Below, piece by piece: positions 6,836-14,243 of a stretch of DNA of 29,396 nt; positions within the stretch are counted from its first letter, which is position 1, and each line of letters begins with the position of its first letter. The notes under the pieces were generated by a model that saw only the letters and a list, made by a program, of their open reading frames with translations, did not search any database and had not been told where the DNA came from. The DNA is from Christensenella sp964494645. Its GTDB lineage: Bacteria > Bacillota > Clostridia > Christensenellales > Christensenellaceae. The position numbers and the translations under genes are program-made. The stretch covers positions 1-29,396 of the forward strand of contig CAZBSH010000028.1 in the NCBI GenBank assembly GCA_964494645.1. The letters are read 5' to 3'.

Positions 6836-8548
6836 TTACGACATTTGCGTACGAGCGATCTCAGCATAAACATCACATGTTTTTACCAATTCGTCGTGCG
6901 TACCCTGCCCGATGATCCGCCCTTTATCAAGCACCAAAATGTTGTCCGCGTCAATGATCGTATTGATGCGCTGCGCAACAATAATAACGGTAGCGCCCTG
7001 CGTATTTTCTTTGATCGCTTTTCTAAGAGCCGCGTCCGTTTTAAAGTCCAGCGCGGAAAAGCTATCGTCAAACACATAAATGCTTGCATCAGTCGCCAGC
7101 GCGCGCGCAATCGCAAGCCGCTGCTTTTGTCCGCCCGACACATTCGAACCGCCTTGCGCGATCGGATCGTCATATTTTTCTTTTTTTTGCTCAATAAATA
7201 AATCTGCCTGCGCGATGTGTGCCGCTTTTATCATTTTTTCCGCAGGCATATCTTCATCTTCATAAGCGATGTTTTCTTTGATGGTTCCCGAAAACAGTAC
7301 TGCCTTTTGCGGCACATACCCGATGCGCTTTCTCAGTTCATGCACATCATAATCACGCACATTAACCCCATCAACCAGCACTTCACCCTCCGAAGCATCG
7401 TAAAGGCGCGGGATCAGCATAATAATGGAAGACTTCCCGCTTCCCGTCGCGCCGATGATTGCCGTTGTCTGCCCCGGTTGGGCACAAAAAGATATGTTCG
7501 CAACCGCAGGCTTTTCAGCATCTCCATACTGAAAGGTAACATTCTTAAATTCCACCACGCCCGACTTTTCCTGCGGCGTTTTCGGATTCTTGCTGTTTAC
7601 AATATCAGGCTTGATATCCATCACCTCGTTGATGCGGTCAGCGCATACACTGGCACGCGGCATCATGGCAAAGATCATAGACATCATCACCAGCGCATAC
7701 ATAATCAGTACCAGATACTGAATAAACGCCATCAAATCGCCAACAGCAAGGGATCCCTGCGCGATCTGCTGTCCGCCAAACCATACGACAGCGATCGTTC
7801 CTAAGTTGACGATCAGCATCAGGATCGGCATCAGTGTGGAAAGCAAGGTCTGGGATCTGATAGATGTTTGTGTCATGATCTCATTGGCCTGCTCAAACCG
7901 CTTTTCTTCCCGTTCTTCCGCCGTGAACGCGCGGATCACGCGAACGCCGGTAATGTTTTCGCGCATTACCAGATTTACCTGATCCAGCTTTGCTTGTACT
8001 GATTTGAATACCGGAAATGCCTTACGCATGACAATAACCAAAAAAGCTACGATCAATGGCATACATGCGACAATGACCCATGCAAGCTGTGCGTTTTTCT
8101 GCATGGACATCGCCACGCCACCCACGCACATGATGGGTGCTAAAATAATCACACGGAACAGCATGATCGTAAAATCCTGTATCTGCATGATATCATTTGT
8201 GGTACGCGTCGTAAGGGAAGCTGTTCCCACTTTATCAAATTCGGCTAAGGTAAACTCTCCCACCTTATGAAACAATCTTTTTCTGACGTCTGTACAAAAA
8301 CCAACACCGGCTTTCGAAGCAAAGTATCCTACGCCGATCGCACACGCGGAGCCGCCAAGAGAGATGCCCAGCATAACAAGACCTGCTGTAGTGATATATC
8401 CAATATCTCCGGAGATCACCCCTTGATCGATAATTGTAGACATGATATTGGGCAGCATCAAAAGAGAAAAAACCTGCCCCAACAGCAAAAGCACAAGTAA
8501 AATAAGCTGACCCGTATATTTTCCCAGACCTTTATATAACTTTAGCAA
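6836..8548 (-). CDS. ABC exporter half-transporter with degenerate ATPase site
   Basis: A protein of 570 residues with a six-helix membrane domain (about 10-310) and an ATPase domain. Walker A is GATGSGKSS (366-374) and the signature VSGGQ (470-474) is canonical. The catalytic Glu after Walker B is replaced by Asp (YVFDDS, Asp495), and the H-loop His is replaced by Gln526 (VAQRINT). Both changes are known from the degenerate subunit of heterodimeric exporters such as TM287/288 and BmrCD, which hydrolyse ATP at one site only. The partner gene follows after 15 bases. The start is a TTG at 8548 with AGGAGGG eight bases upstream; no in-frame ATG gives a full first helix. It is the first gene of the three-gene operon ending with the RpiR-type regulator. 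A terminator lies upstream (8645-8679), so transcription should begin between 8549 and 8645, though no clear promoter was found there. Confidence 0.95.
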   Translation of the reverse strand: MLKLYKGLGKYTGQLILLVLLLLGQVFSLLMLPNIMSTIIDQGVISGDIGYITTAGLVMLGISLGGSACAIGVGYFASKAGVGFCTDVRKRLFHKVGEFTLAEFDKVGTASLTTRTTNDIMQIQDFTIMLFRVIILAPIMCVGGVAMSMQKNAQLAWVIVACMPLIVAFLVIVMRKAFPVFKSVQAKLDQVNLVMRENITGVRVIRAFTAEEREEKRFEQANEIMTQTSIRSQTLLSTLMPILMLIVNLGTIAVVWFGGQQIAQGSLAVGDLMAFIQYLVLIMYALVMMSMIFAMMPRASVCADRINEVMDIKPDIVNSKNPKTPQEKSGVVEFKNVTFQYGDAEKPAVANISFCAQPGQTTAIIGATGSGKSSIIMLIPRLYDASEGEVLVDGVNVRDYDVHELRKRIGYVPQKAVLFSGTIKENIAYEDEDMPAEKMIKAAHIAQADLFIEQKKEKYDDPIAQGGSNVSGGQKQRLAIARALATDASIYVFDDSFSALDFKTDAALRKAIKENTQGATVIIVAQRINTIIDADNILVLDKGRIIGQGTHDELVKTCDVYAEIARTQMS

Positions 8549-8584
8549 GGAACCACCCTCCTGTTATTTCTGATATACCTAGTT

Positions 8585-8599
8585 TATCCGAAACGAATA
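8585..8599. promoter_or_regulatory. Candidate operator upstream of the ABC exporter operon
   Basis: An imperfect inverted repeat, TATCCG-AAA-CGAATA, with five of six arm positions matching, lies 36 bases upstream of the TTG start. It could be a binding site for a regulator, possibly the operon's own RpiR-type protein, but short palindromes occur by chance and nothing here links the two. The rest of 8549-8644 is AT-rich with no convincing promoter. Confidence 0.25.
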
Positions 8600-8644
8600 G
8601 TATTTTCCACCTTTTTTTAATAAAATTAGCCAATAATGAACGTA

Positions 8645-8679
8645 AATAAAAACTCGCCCATGCCAATCGGCACAGGCGC
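8645..8679 (-). terminator. Rho-independent terminator after the GDPD and small membrane protein genes
   Basis: On the minus strand a ten-base-pair stem (8678-8669 with 8664-8655, two G-U pairs, loop GATT) is followed by AGTTTTTATT (8654-8645). It lies about 45 bases past the stop of the small membrane protein gene and separates that operon from the ABC operon. Confidence 0.75.
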
Positions 8680-8724
8680 TTTTTTAAGCATGCATCACAC
8701 AATACATCCAAAAACTTTTTATGG

Positions 8725-8955
8725 CTACACCCTAAACACATAAATAAGGCAAGCAATAATACCAAGAAGCATTGCGACGACGGAAAACAGGTTATATTTT
8801 CTAAGCGTAATACCGCCCCATACAACCGCCAACGCTGCAAAAACAAGACCCACCCACCAAATTTGCGGCACCAAGATCAAATAGGAAAGCGCTCCCCAGA
8901 GAATCAACAAGACAGGGATCGCTTTATTCTGTTTTTTCTGAACCATTTCCTTCAT
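8725..8955 (-). CDS. Small integral membrane protein, unknown function
   Basis: A protein of 76 residues with a short basic, polar N-terminus (MKEMVQKKQNK) and three predicted membrane helices: about 13-28, 32-48 and 56-74 (the last LFSVVAMLLGIIACLIYVF). The basic start suggests a cytosolic N-terminus. I recognise no named family. GAGGAAG precedes the ATG, and the gene begins nine bases after the stop of the phosphodiesterase gene, so they form an operon and may be coupled in function at the membrane. A terminator follows. That it is a real gene is supported by the ribosome-binding site, hydrophobic pattern and spacing rather than by similarity. Confidence 0.72.
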   Translation of the reverse strand: MKEMVQKKQNKAIPVLLILWGALSYLILVPQIWWVGLVFAALAVVWGGITLRKYNLFSVVAMLLGIIACLIYVFRV

Positions 8956-8964
8956 ACTTCTTCC

Positions 8965-9771
8965 TCACGCTTCAAAGTGCTCAAATATCACGGCATCTGC
9001 ATTTTCCATGATACGCTTTTTGTTCTCTTCTGAGCGTACCGTCCAAACCAAAAGCGGCAGCCCTATTTTGCGCATACGCTGTACAACGGGCATACAGCAT
9101 CCTTCCATCTCATAGCTGATAAAATGCGGACGGCATACAAAATTAGTACAAAGATGCTTGAGCATCGAACGCTTCCACTTGGGCAACTCGTCCGCTCCGC
9201 ACGAAAATGTTGCTGACAACTGTCCGCGCACAACGTCCGGCGCATGCTTTTTGAACCAGCGCATCGAAAAAGGCGAAAAGGACTGCAAAGCATACTTTCC
9301 AGGATATTCCTTCACCATCTCATATAAGCTTACTTCCAACTGACCTGCACTGCCCGTATTTTTTGTTTCAATCAGCAATGGCACGCGCCCGTCAACCAGT
9401 TCGAGCGCCTCCTTTAATGTCGGAATCGTGCATAACGTCTCCGCAAGGCGCAATTGTTTGAGCTCCGCAAGCGTATAATCTTTGATTTTTCCGCTTGCAC
9501 CCGTCATACGCGCAAGCATATCGTCATGGAAAACAACGATATGTCCGTCCTTTGAAAGATGTACGTCCAATTCTATTGCATATCCATGTTCTATCGCGTT
9601 TTCGAACGCCTCCAACGAGTTCTCCGGCATTCTTTCATTGTGCAGCCCCCGATGGGCATATTTGTATGCTTTCATCCACGCCGCACCCGATGCCGCTCTC
9701 GAAAAAGTCATAAATATATAAATACAGCAAACGGCAACAGCCGCAATAATTATCCCAATCAATGCTCCCAT
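8965..9771 (-). CDS. Membrane-anchored glycerophosphodiester phosphodiesterase
   Basis: A protein of 268 residues. Residues 3-22 are a hydrophobic anchor (GALIGIIIAAVAVCCIYIFM), followed by a GDPD TIM-barrel domain. The family signature is complete: His40-Arg41-Gly42, Glu50-Asn51, Glu67 and Asp69 in ELDVHLSKDG, and His82-Asp83 in VVFHDD. Such enzymes split glycerophosphodiesters into glycerol-3-phosphate and an alcohol, with a divalent metal. Later barrel strands are seen in VPLLIETKN, YALQSFSPFSMRWFKK and LLVWTVRSEENKKRI. The anchor places the enzyme at the membrane, probably with the catalytic domain outside, where it could act on lipid head groups or teichoic-acid-type polymers. The ATG at 9771 has AAGGAAAG upstream. 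A promoter is seen at 9796-9824, and the small membrane protein gene follows after nine bases. Confidence 0.95.
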   Translation of the reverse strand: MGALIGIIIAAVAVCCIYIFMTFSRAASGAAWMKAYKYAHRGLHNERMPENSLEAFENAIEHGYAIELDVHLSKDGHIVVFHDDMLARMTGASGKIKDYTLAELKQLRLAETLCTIPTLKEALELVDGRVPLLIETKNTGSAGQLEVSLYEMVKEYPGKYALQSFSPFSMRWFKKHAPDVVRGQLSATFSCGADELPKWKRSMLKHLCTNFVCRPHFISYEMEGCCMPVVQRMRKIGLPLLVWTVRSEENKKRIMENADAVIFEHFEA

Positions 9772-9795
9772 TCTTTCCTTCTCCCCCTTAGCTAT

Positions 9796-9824
9796 TTTAT
9801 CACACTTTTGCTTTGATTTGACAA
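9796..9824 (-). promoter_or_regulatory. Extended -10 promoter of the GDPD operon
   Basis: On the minus strand TTGTCA (9824-9819), a 17-base spacer ending in TGT, and GATAAA (9801-9796). The TG one base before the -10 box makes it an extended -10 promoter. It lies 25 bases from the ATG. Confidence 0.6.
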
Positions 9825-9860
9825 AAAATTGTGATGATAAAGAGGTTCTGCCCGATCCAA

Positions 9861-9889
9861 AATATCCCTTGGGGCAACCAAGGGATATT
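9861..9889. terminator. Hairpin after the fused activase gene, probable terminator
   Basis: AATATCCCTTGG (9861-9872) pairs perfectly with CCAAGGGATATT (9878-9889) over a GGCAA loop. It lies seven bases past the stop of the minus-strand activase gene. The minus-strand tail has only a short run of T, so termination may be incomplete. Confidence 0.7.
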
Positions 9890-9895
9890 CCGCTT

Positions 9896-12800
9896 TTATT
9901 TTTGTTGCAGTTTCAAGTTCTCAAATGCGCTGTAGATCATTAGCTTGATTCGATTTAGCTGATTGACCTCGGACGCACCCGGGTCATAATCCACTGCGAC
10001 AATATTCGCCTGCGGATAGGTATTGCGTATTCCGCGTATCATTCCCTTGCCGACCACATGGTTAGGTAAACATGCGAACGGCTGTACACAGATGATATTA
10101 GGCGCTCCTTCTTCAATCAGATGAAGCATTTCCGCTGTTAAAAACCATCCTTCGCCCGTACAATTCCCACAGGAGATCATATCCTCCGATTGCTCCGCCA
10201 AATGACGGATATCAGGATACGGCGTATAATATTTACTCTTTCTGAGCGCTCGCTGGATTGGGTTTCTAAACCAGTTCACCAGCCAAATACCAAACATGGA
10301 CGCTTTATAGACTCCCTTTGATTTCCCCATCTCTTCGTATTTAAATTTACAACTATAAAGGCTATAGGTAAAGAATTCCATCAACGCGGGCATCACCGCC
10401 TCGCCGCCTTCGCGCTCGATCACCTCGATCGCATGATTATTGGCATCCGGATGATATTTTACAAGAATCTCTCCCACGATGCCTACCTTGGGTTTTATAA
10501 CGTCTATACGCTCAATCGCCTCAAAATCTCTGACCATTTGCTTCGCCGCTTTGCGGTAACCAAAATAGCGCGTATTCCTTACGATGTCCTGCACCTTTGC
10601 AACCCATTGATCGAACAGCGCATCCGTTTCACCCTTATTTTTCTCATAAGGACGTGTCGCAAGCAAAAGTTTTTGCAACAGATCTCCCAGCGGGATTGCC
10701 AACAACAGACGCATCGCCAAACCCGGAGTAAATCGAAAACCCGGATTCTTTTCCAACCCGGAGAAGTTAATGGATACCACAACTACCTGCGGAAAACCAG
10801 CTTCCTTGAGCGCCTTACGCAAGAATGCCAAATAGTTTGACGCACGACATCCACCGCCCGTCTGTGTAAGCATGATGACCGTATTATCAGGGTCCAGCTT
10901 GCCTGTAATAAATGCGTTCACAAGCTGCCCAACAACAATAATCGTTGGATAGCATGCATCATTGTTTACATATTTCAACCCGACATCGATATCCTCCTTG
11001 GTTACTTCCGTAAGCACCGTAAAGTTATACCCTGTCGGATCAAACGCCTGTTTTAAAAACTGAAATTGCAGCGGAGCCATCTGCGGACAAACGATCGTAC
11101 CCTTTTCACGCATCTCCTGCGTGAAAATTCTGCGGTGCCATACCGCATTTTTGGGTTTCGCCTTTTGTTCAGGTCTTTGCTTTATATCTTCGCTCTTTTC
11201 TTTGAGAGCGGCAATCAATGAGCGCAGCCTGATTTTCGCCGCACCCAGATTACTGATCTCGTCGATCTTTAATACCGTATAAATTTTGCCCGCTGCTGAA
11301 ATGATCTCATGAACCTGATCAGTGGTGATCGCATCCAGACCGCAGCCAAACGAATTTAACTGGACCATTTGCAAGCAATCGTAACGCGCAACCGCTGCGG
11401 CCGCTTCATAAAGGCGCGTATGGTAAGCCCATTGATCCATAACGCGAATCGGGCGCTCCAAGTGTCCCAAATGCGCCACGCTGTCTTCTGTCAGCACCGC
11501 AAGACCATAGCTCGTAATTAACGAAGGAATACCATGGTTGATCTCCGCATCCACATGGTAAGGTCGACCCGCAAGTACAATGCCTGTATTTCCTGTCTCC
11601 TCGAGCCACTGGATCGTTTTCTCGCCTTGTTCACGCATATCCTGCTTGAATTGATCAAGGGCTTCATACGCGGCATCTGATGCCTCCTGCGCCTGTTGCT
11701 CTGTGATTCCATATTTGCCGAATTCCTTTACGATCTTCTTCGGCATAAATTCCTGTTCGTCAAGCGCCACAAAGAAATTGATAAATTCAATCCCGTTTTC
11801 CGAAAGTACATCCATATTATTTTTAATCACTTCCGGATACGATGTCACGACCGGACAATTGTAATGATTGTTCGAATCACCGAATTCCTTACGCTCAAAC
11901 GGGATACACGGATAAAAGATCCTCTTTACCCCTTTTTCCGCAAGGTTTTCAATATGTCCGTGAATCAGCTTAGCGGGATAACAAACCGTATCCGAAGAAA
12001 TCGTCTCCATCCCTTTCTCGAAGATCGCATGGCTGGAAGGATCTGAAAGTACAACACGGAATCCAAGCTTCGTAAACATCGCATGCCAGAACGGATAATT
12101 TTCAAAAATATTCAACGCGCGCGGAATCCCGATCGTGCCATTGGGCGCCTGATCCTCCGGCAGCGACTCACAATCAAACACACGCTTCAGCTTATAGTCG
12201 TACAGATCGGGCATATCGTTCTTTTTAATGACACCGCTTCCCTTTTCACAGCGGTTACCCGATACGAATTTCCTGCCATCCTCAAATGTCGTAATGGTCA
12301 GCATACAACGGTTCTCACATTTCCCGCACCGCGCAAAGCTCCCCTTGTAAGTAAAGCCCGATAGCTCATCGCGGCTGAGTATAGCGGAACGTTTGCCCGC
12401 CATTTCCTTTTTCGCCAGCAACGCAGCGCCAAACGCACCCATCAACTCTGCGATATCCGGACGTACGACTTCTCTTCCAAGCTCCAGTTCAAACGTTCGC
12501 AGGATCGCATTATTTTTGAACGTACCACCCTGCACAACAATATTTTTACCAAGATCCGCCGGATCCTTGACTTTGATGACCTTATAAAGCGCATTTTTCA
12601 CAACAGAATATGAAAGTCCTGCGGAAATATCTCCTACCGTTGCGCCTTCCTTTTGCGCCTGCTTGACGCGGCTATTCATAAACACGGTACAGCGCGTACC
12701 CAAATCCACAGGATTACGCGACGCAAGAGCCTCCTGCGCAAAATCTTGTATCGGTATCCCTAAAGAATAGGCGAATGTTTGTAAGAAACTGCCACAACCC

Positions 12801-14131
12801 GAAGAGCATGCCTCGTTGAGCATGATCCCGTCAACAACTCCATCCTTGATACGCAAGCATTTCATGTCCTGACCACCGATATCAATAATCAGATCAACAT
12901 CTTTATTGAAAAACTCCGCCGCCTTATAGTGCGCCATCGTCTCAATTTCACCCAAATCGAGTTTTAGCGCTTCTTTGATGATCGCTTCTCCGTACCCTGT
13001 CACACACGCCCCGGCAATATAAGCTTTTTCAGGCAGCTTTCCATATACATCACGCACAATTTCAACAGCCGAATCCAGAGGATTTCCTTCATTGGAGTGG
13101 TAATGCGAATAAAGCAGACGATATTGATCGTCGATCAATACCGCTTTGATCGTCGTACTTCCCGCGTCAAGCCCCAGATAGCATGCGCCGTCTGCTGCCG
13201 CGATATCCGCACGCTCAACACTTTTTTGTGCGTGTCTCACCGTAAACGCATCATGTTCTGCTTGCGTTTCAAACAGCGGACGTAGGCGGCGTGTTTCATG
13301 CGCGCCTTCTCCCGCCCGTGTAAGCATATCGGGTAGTTCCTTGATAAGAAACGATTTACCTTCCGCCATAAGCGCAGCACCAAGCGCCACAAATAAATGT
13401 GAGTTTTCCGGATGGATGATCGCGTCATCCTTTAGGTTCAGCGTTTCAATAAAGCGCTGACGAAGCTGTGTGAGATAATGCAGCGGTCCGCCTAAAAATG
13501 CAACATTGCCACGAATCGGTCTGCCACAGGCAAGACCGGAAATCGTCTGATTCACGACCGATTGAAAAATCGACGCGGCAATATCTTCCTTAGCCGCCCC
13601 CTCGTTGATAAGAGGCTGCACATCTGTTTTTGCAAAAACACCGCAACGTGCGGCAATCGGATACAATGTGTTATACGCTTGCGCAAAATCATTGAGCCCT
13701 ATGGGGTCTGTATTCAAAAGCGTTGCCATCTGATCAATGAACGCACCCGTTCCGCCCGCGCACGTACCGTTCATGCGCTGTTCCAACGAAGGTTTCATAT
13801 ATGTGATCTTCGCATCTTCACCGCCGAGCTCCAATACAACATCCGCCTGCGGAATATATTTTTGCGTCGCGCGCGCGCCTGCCACCACTTCCTGTACAAA
13901 GGGCAAATCGAGTAAATTGGCAACAGTAAGACCACCTGAACCCGTAATGGCTGAGGTGACCTCATAATCTCCGCATTCCTGTGCTACTTCCTGAAAAAGA
14001 TTGAAAAGCTCTCCGCGTACGTCCGAAAAATGTCTTCTGTATCTATCGAATAAAATGGTGTTTTCATCATCCACCAATACAATCTTGATCGTGGTAGAAC
14101 CTATGTCTAGACCTAACCTGTATTTTGTCAT
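9896..14131 (-). CDS. Fused 2-hydroxyacyl-CoA dehydratase activase / HgdB-like protein
   Basis: A protein of 1411 residues. About 1-310 and 315-580 are two BcrAD/BadFG-type ATPase (ASKHA) domains, each opening with GLDIGSTTIK or GLDAGSTTIK. Each keeps the cysteine pair that holds the bridging [4Fe-4S] cluster in HgdC activases: Cys124 (CAGGTGAF) with Cys163, and Cys442 (CSSGCGSF) with Cys481. Cys602, Cys605, Cys609 and Cys628 form a further cluster-like site. Next comes a DUF2229-type region (about 650-830), then a dehydratase-subunit-like part ending with SCGNCTGEGW and QPFACLPNHV. Activases of this type use ATP to inject one electron at very low potential into a dehydratase. The length is typical of the fused form found in Clostridia. 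No hgdA/hgdB partner is adjacent, so the substrate is unknown. AGGAGG stands six bases before the ATG. Confidence 0.93.
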   Translation of the reverse strand: MTKYRLGLDIGSTTIKIVLVDDENTILFDRYRRHFSDVRGELFNLFQEVAQECGDYEVTSAITGSGGLTVANLLDLPFVQEVVAGARATQKYIPQADVVLELGGEDAKITYMKPSLEQRMNGTCAGGTGAFIDQMATLLNTDPIGLNDFAQAYNTLYPIAARCGVFAKTDVQPLINEGAAKEDIAASIFQSVVNQTISGLACGRPIRGNVAFLGGPLHYLTQLRQRFIETLNLKDDAIIHPENSHLFVALGAALMAEGKSFLIKELPDMLTRAGEGAHETRRLRPLFETQAEHDAFTVRHAQKSVERADIAAADGACYLGLDAGSTTIKAVLIDDQYRLLYSHYHSNEGNPLDSAVEIVRDVYGKLPEKAYIAGACVTGYGEAIIKEALKLDLGEIETMAHYKAAEFFNKDVDLIIDIGGQDMKCLRIKDGVVDGIMLNEACSSGCGSFLQTFAYSLGIPIQDFAQEALASRNPVDLGTRCTVFMNSRVKQAQKEGATVGDISAGLSYSVVKNALYKVIKVKDPADLGKNIVVQGGTFKNNAILRTFELELGREVVRPDIAELMGAFGAALLAKKEMAGKRSAILSRDELSGFTYKGSFARCGKCENRCMLTITTFEDGRKFVSGNRCEKGSGVIKKNDMPDLYDYKLKRVFDCESLPEDQAPNGTIGIPRALNIFENYPFWHAMFTKLGFRVVLSDPSSHAIFEKGMETISSDTVCYPAKLIHGHIENLAEKGVKRIFYPCIPFERKEFGDSNNHYNCPVVTSYPEVIKNNMDVLSENGIEFINFFVALDEQEFMPKKIVKEFGKYGITEQQAQEASDAAYEALDQFKQDMREQGEKTIQWLEETGNTGIVLAGRPYHVDAEINHGIPSLITSYGLAVLTEDSVAHLGHLERPIRVMDQWAYHTRLYEAAAAVARYDCLQMVQLNSFGCGLDAITTDQVHEIISAAGKIYTVLKIDEISNLGAAKIRLRSLIAALKEKSEDIKQRPEQKAKPKNAVWHRRIFTQEMREKGTIVCPQMAPLQFQFLKQAFDPTGYNFTVLTEVTKEDIDVGLKYVNNDACYPTIIVVGQLVNAFITGKLDPDNTVIMLTQTGGGCRASNYLAFLRKALKEAGFPQVVVVSINFSGLEKNPGFRFTPGLAMRLLLAIPLGDLLQKLLLATRPYEKNKGETDALFDQWVAKVQDIVRNTRYFGYRKAAKQMVRDFEAIERIDVIKPKVGIVGEILVKYHPDANNHAIEVIEREGGEAVMPALMEFFTYSLYSCKFKYEEMGKSKGVYKASMFGIWLVNWFRNPIQRALRKSKYYTPYPDIRHLAEQSEDMISCGNCTGEGWFLTAEMLHLIEEGAPNIICVQPFACLPNHVVGKGMIRGIRNTYPQANIVAVDYDPGASEVNQLNRIKLMIYSAFENLKLQQK

Positions 14132-14154
14132 ACAAAACCTCCTGCTGACAAAGT

Positions 14155-14183
14155 ATTATATCAAATATATGTGAACTATACAA
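14155..14183 (-). promoter_or_regulatory. Promoter of the fused activase gene
   Basis: On the minus strand a weak -35 TTGTAT (14183-14178), a 17-base spacer and a perfect TATAAT (14160-14155). It lies 24 bases before the ATG at 14131, with AGGAGG in between. Confidence 0.6.
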
Positions 14184-14190
14184 GAACATC

Positions 14191-14227
14191 AAAAAAAAGG
14201 ACAGATGCTTGTCACATCCGTCCTTTT
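14191..14227 (-). terminator. Rho-independent terminator of the NlpC/P60 gene
   Basis: On the minus strand AAAAGGAC-G-GATG pairs with CATC-T-GTCCTTTT around a seven-base loop with one mismatch, and a run of eight T follows (14198-14191). It lies 17 bases past the stop of the NlpC/P60 gene, just upstream of the activase promoter. Confidence 0.88.
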
Positions 14228-14243
14228 GATAATGATCTAAAGC

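Noticed and set aside
7217..7804. A plus-strand frame of 195 codons rich in His and Arg
   Set aside because: It lies opposite the ABC exporter gene and shows no recognisable domain or start site.
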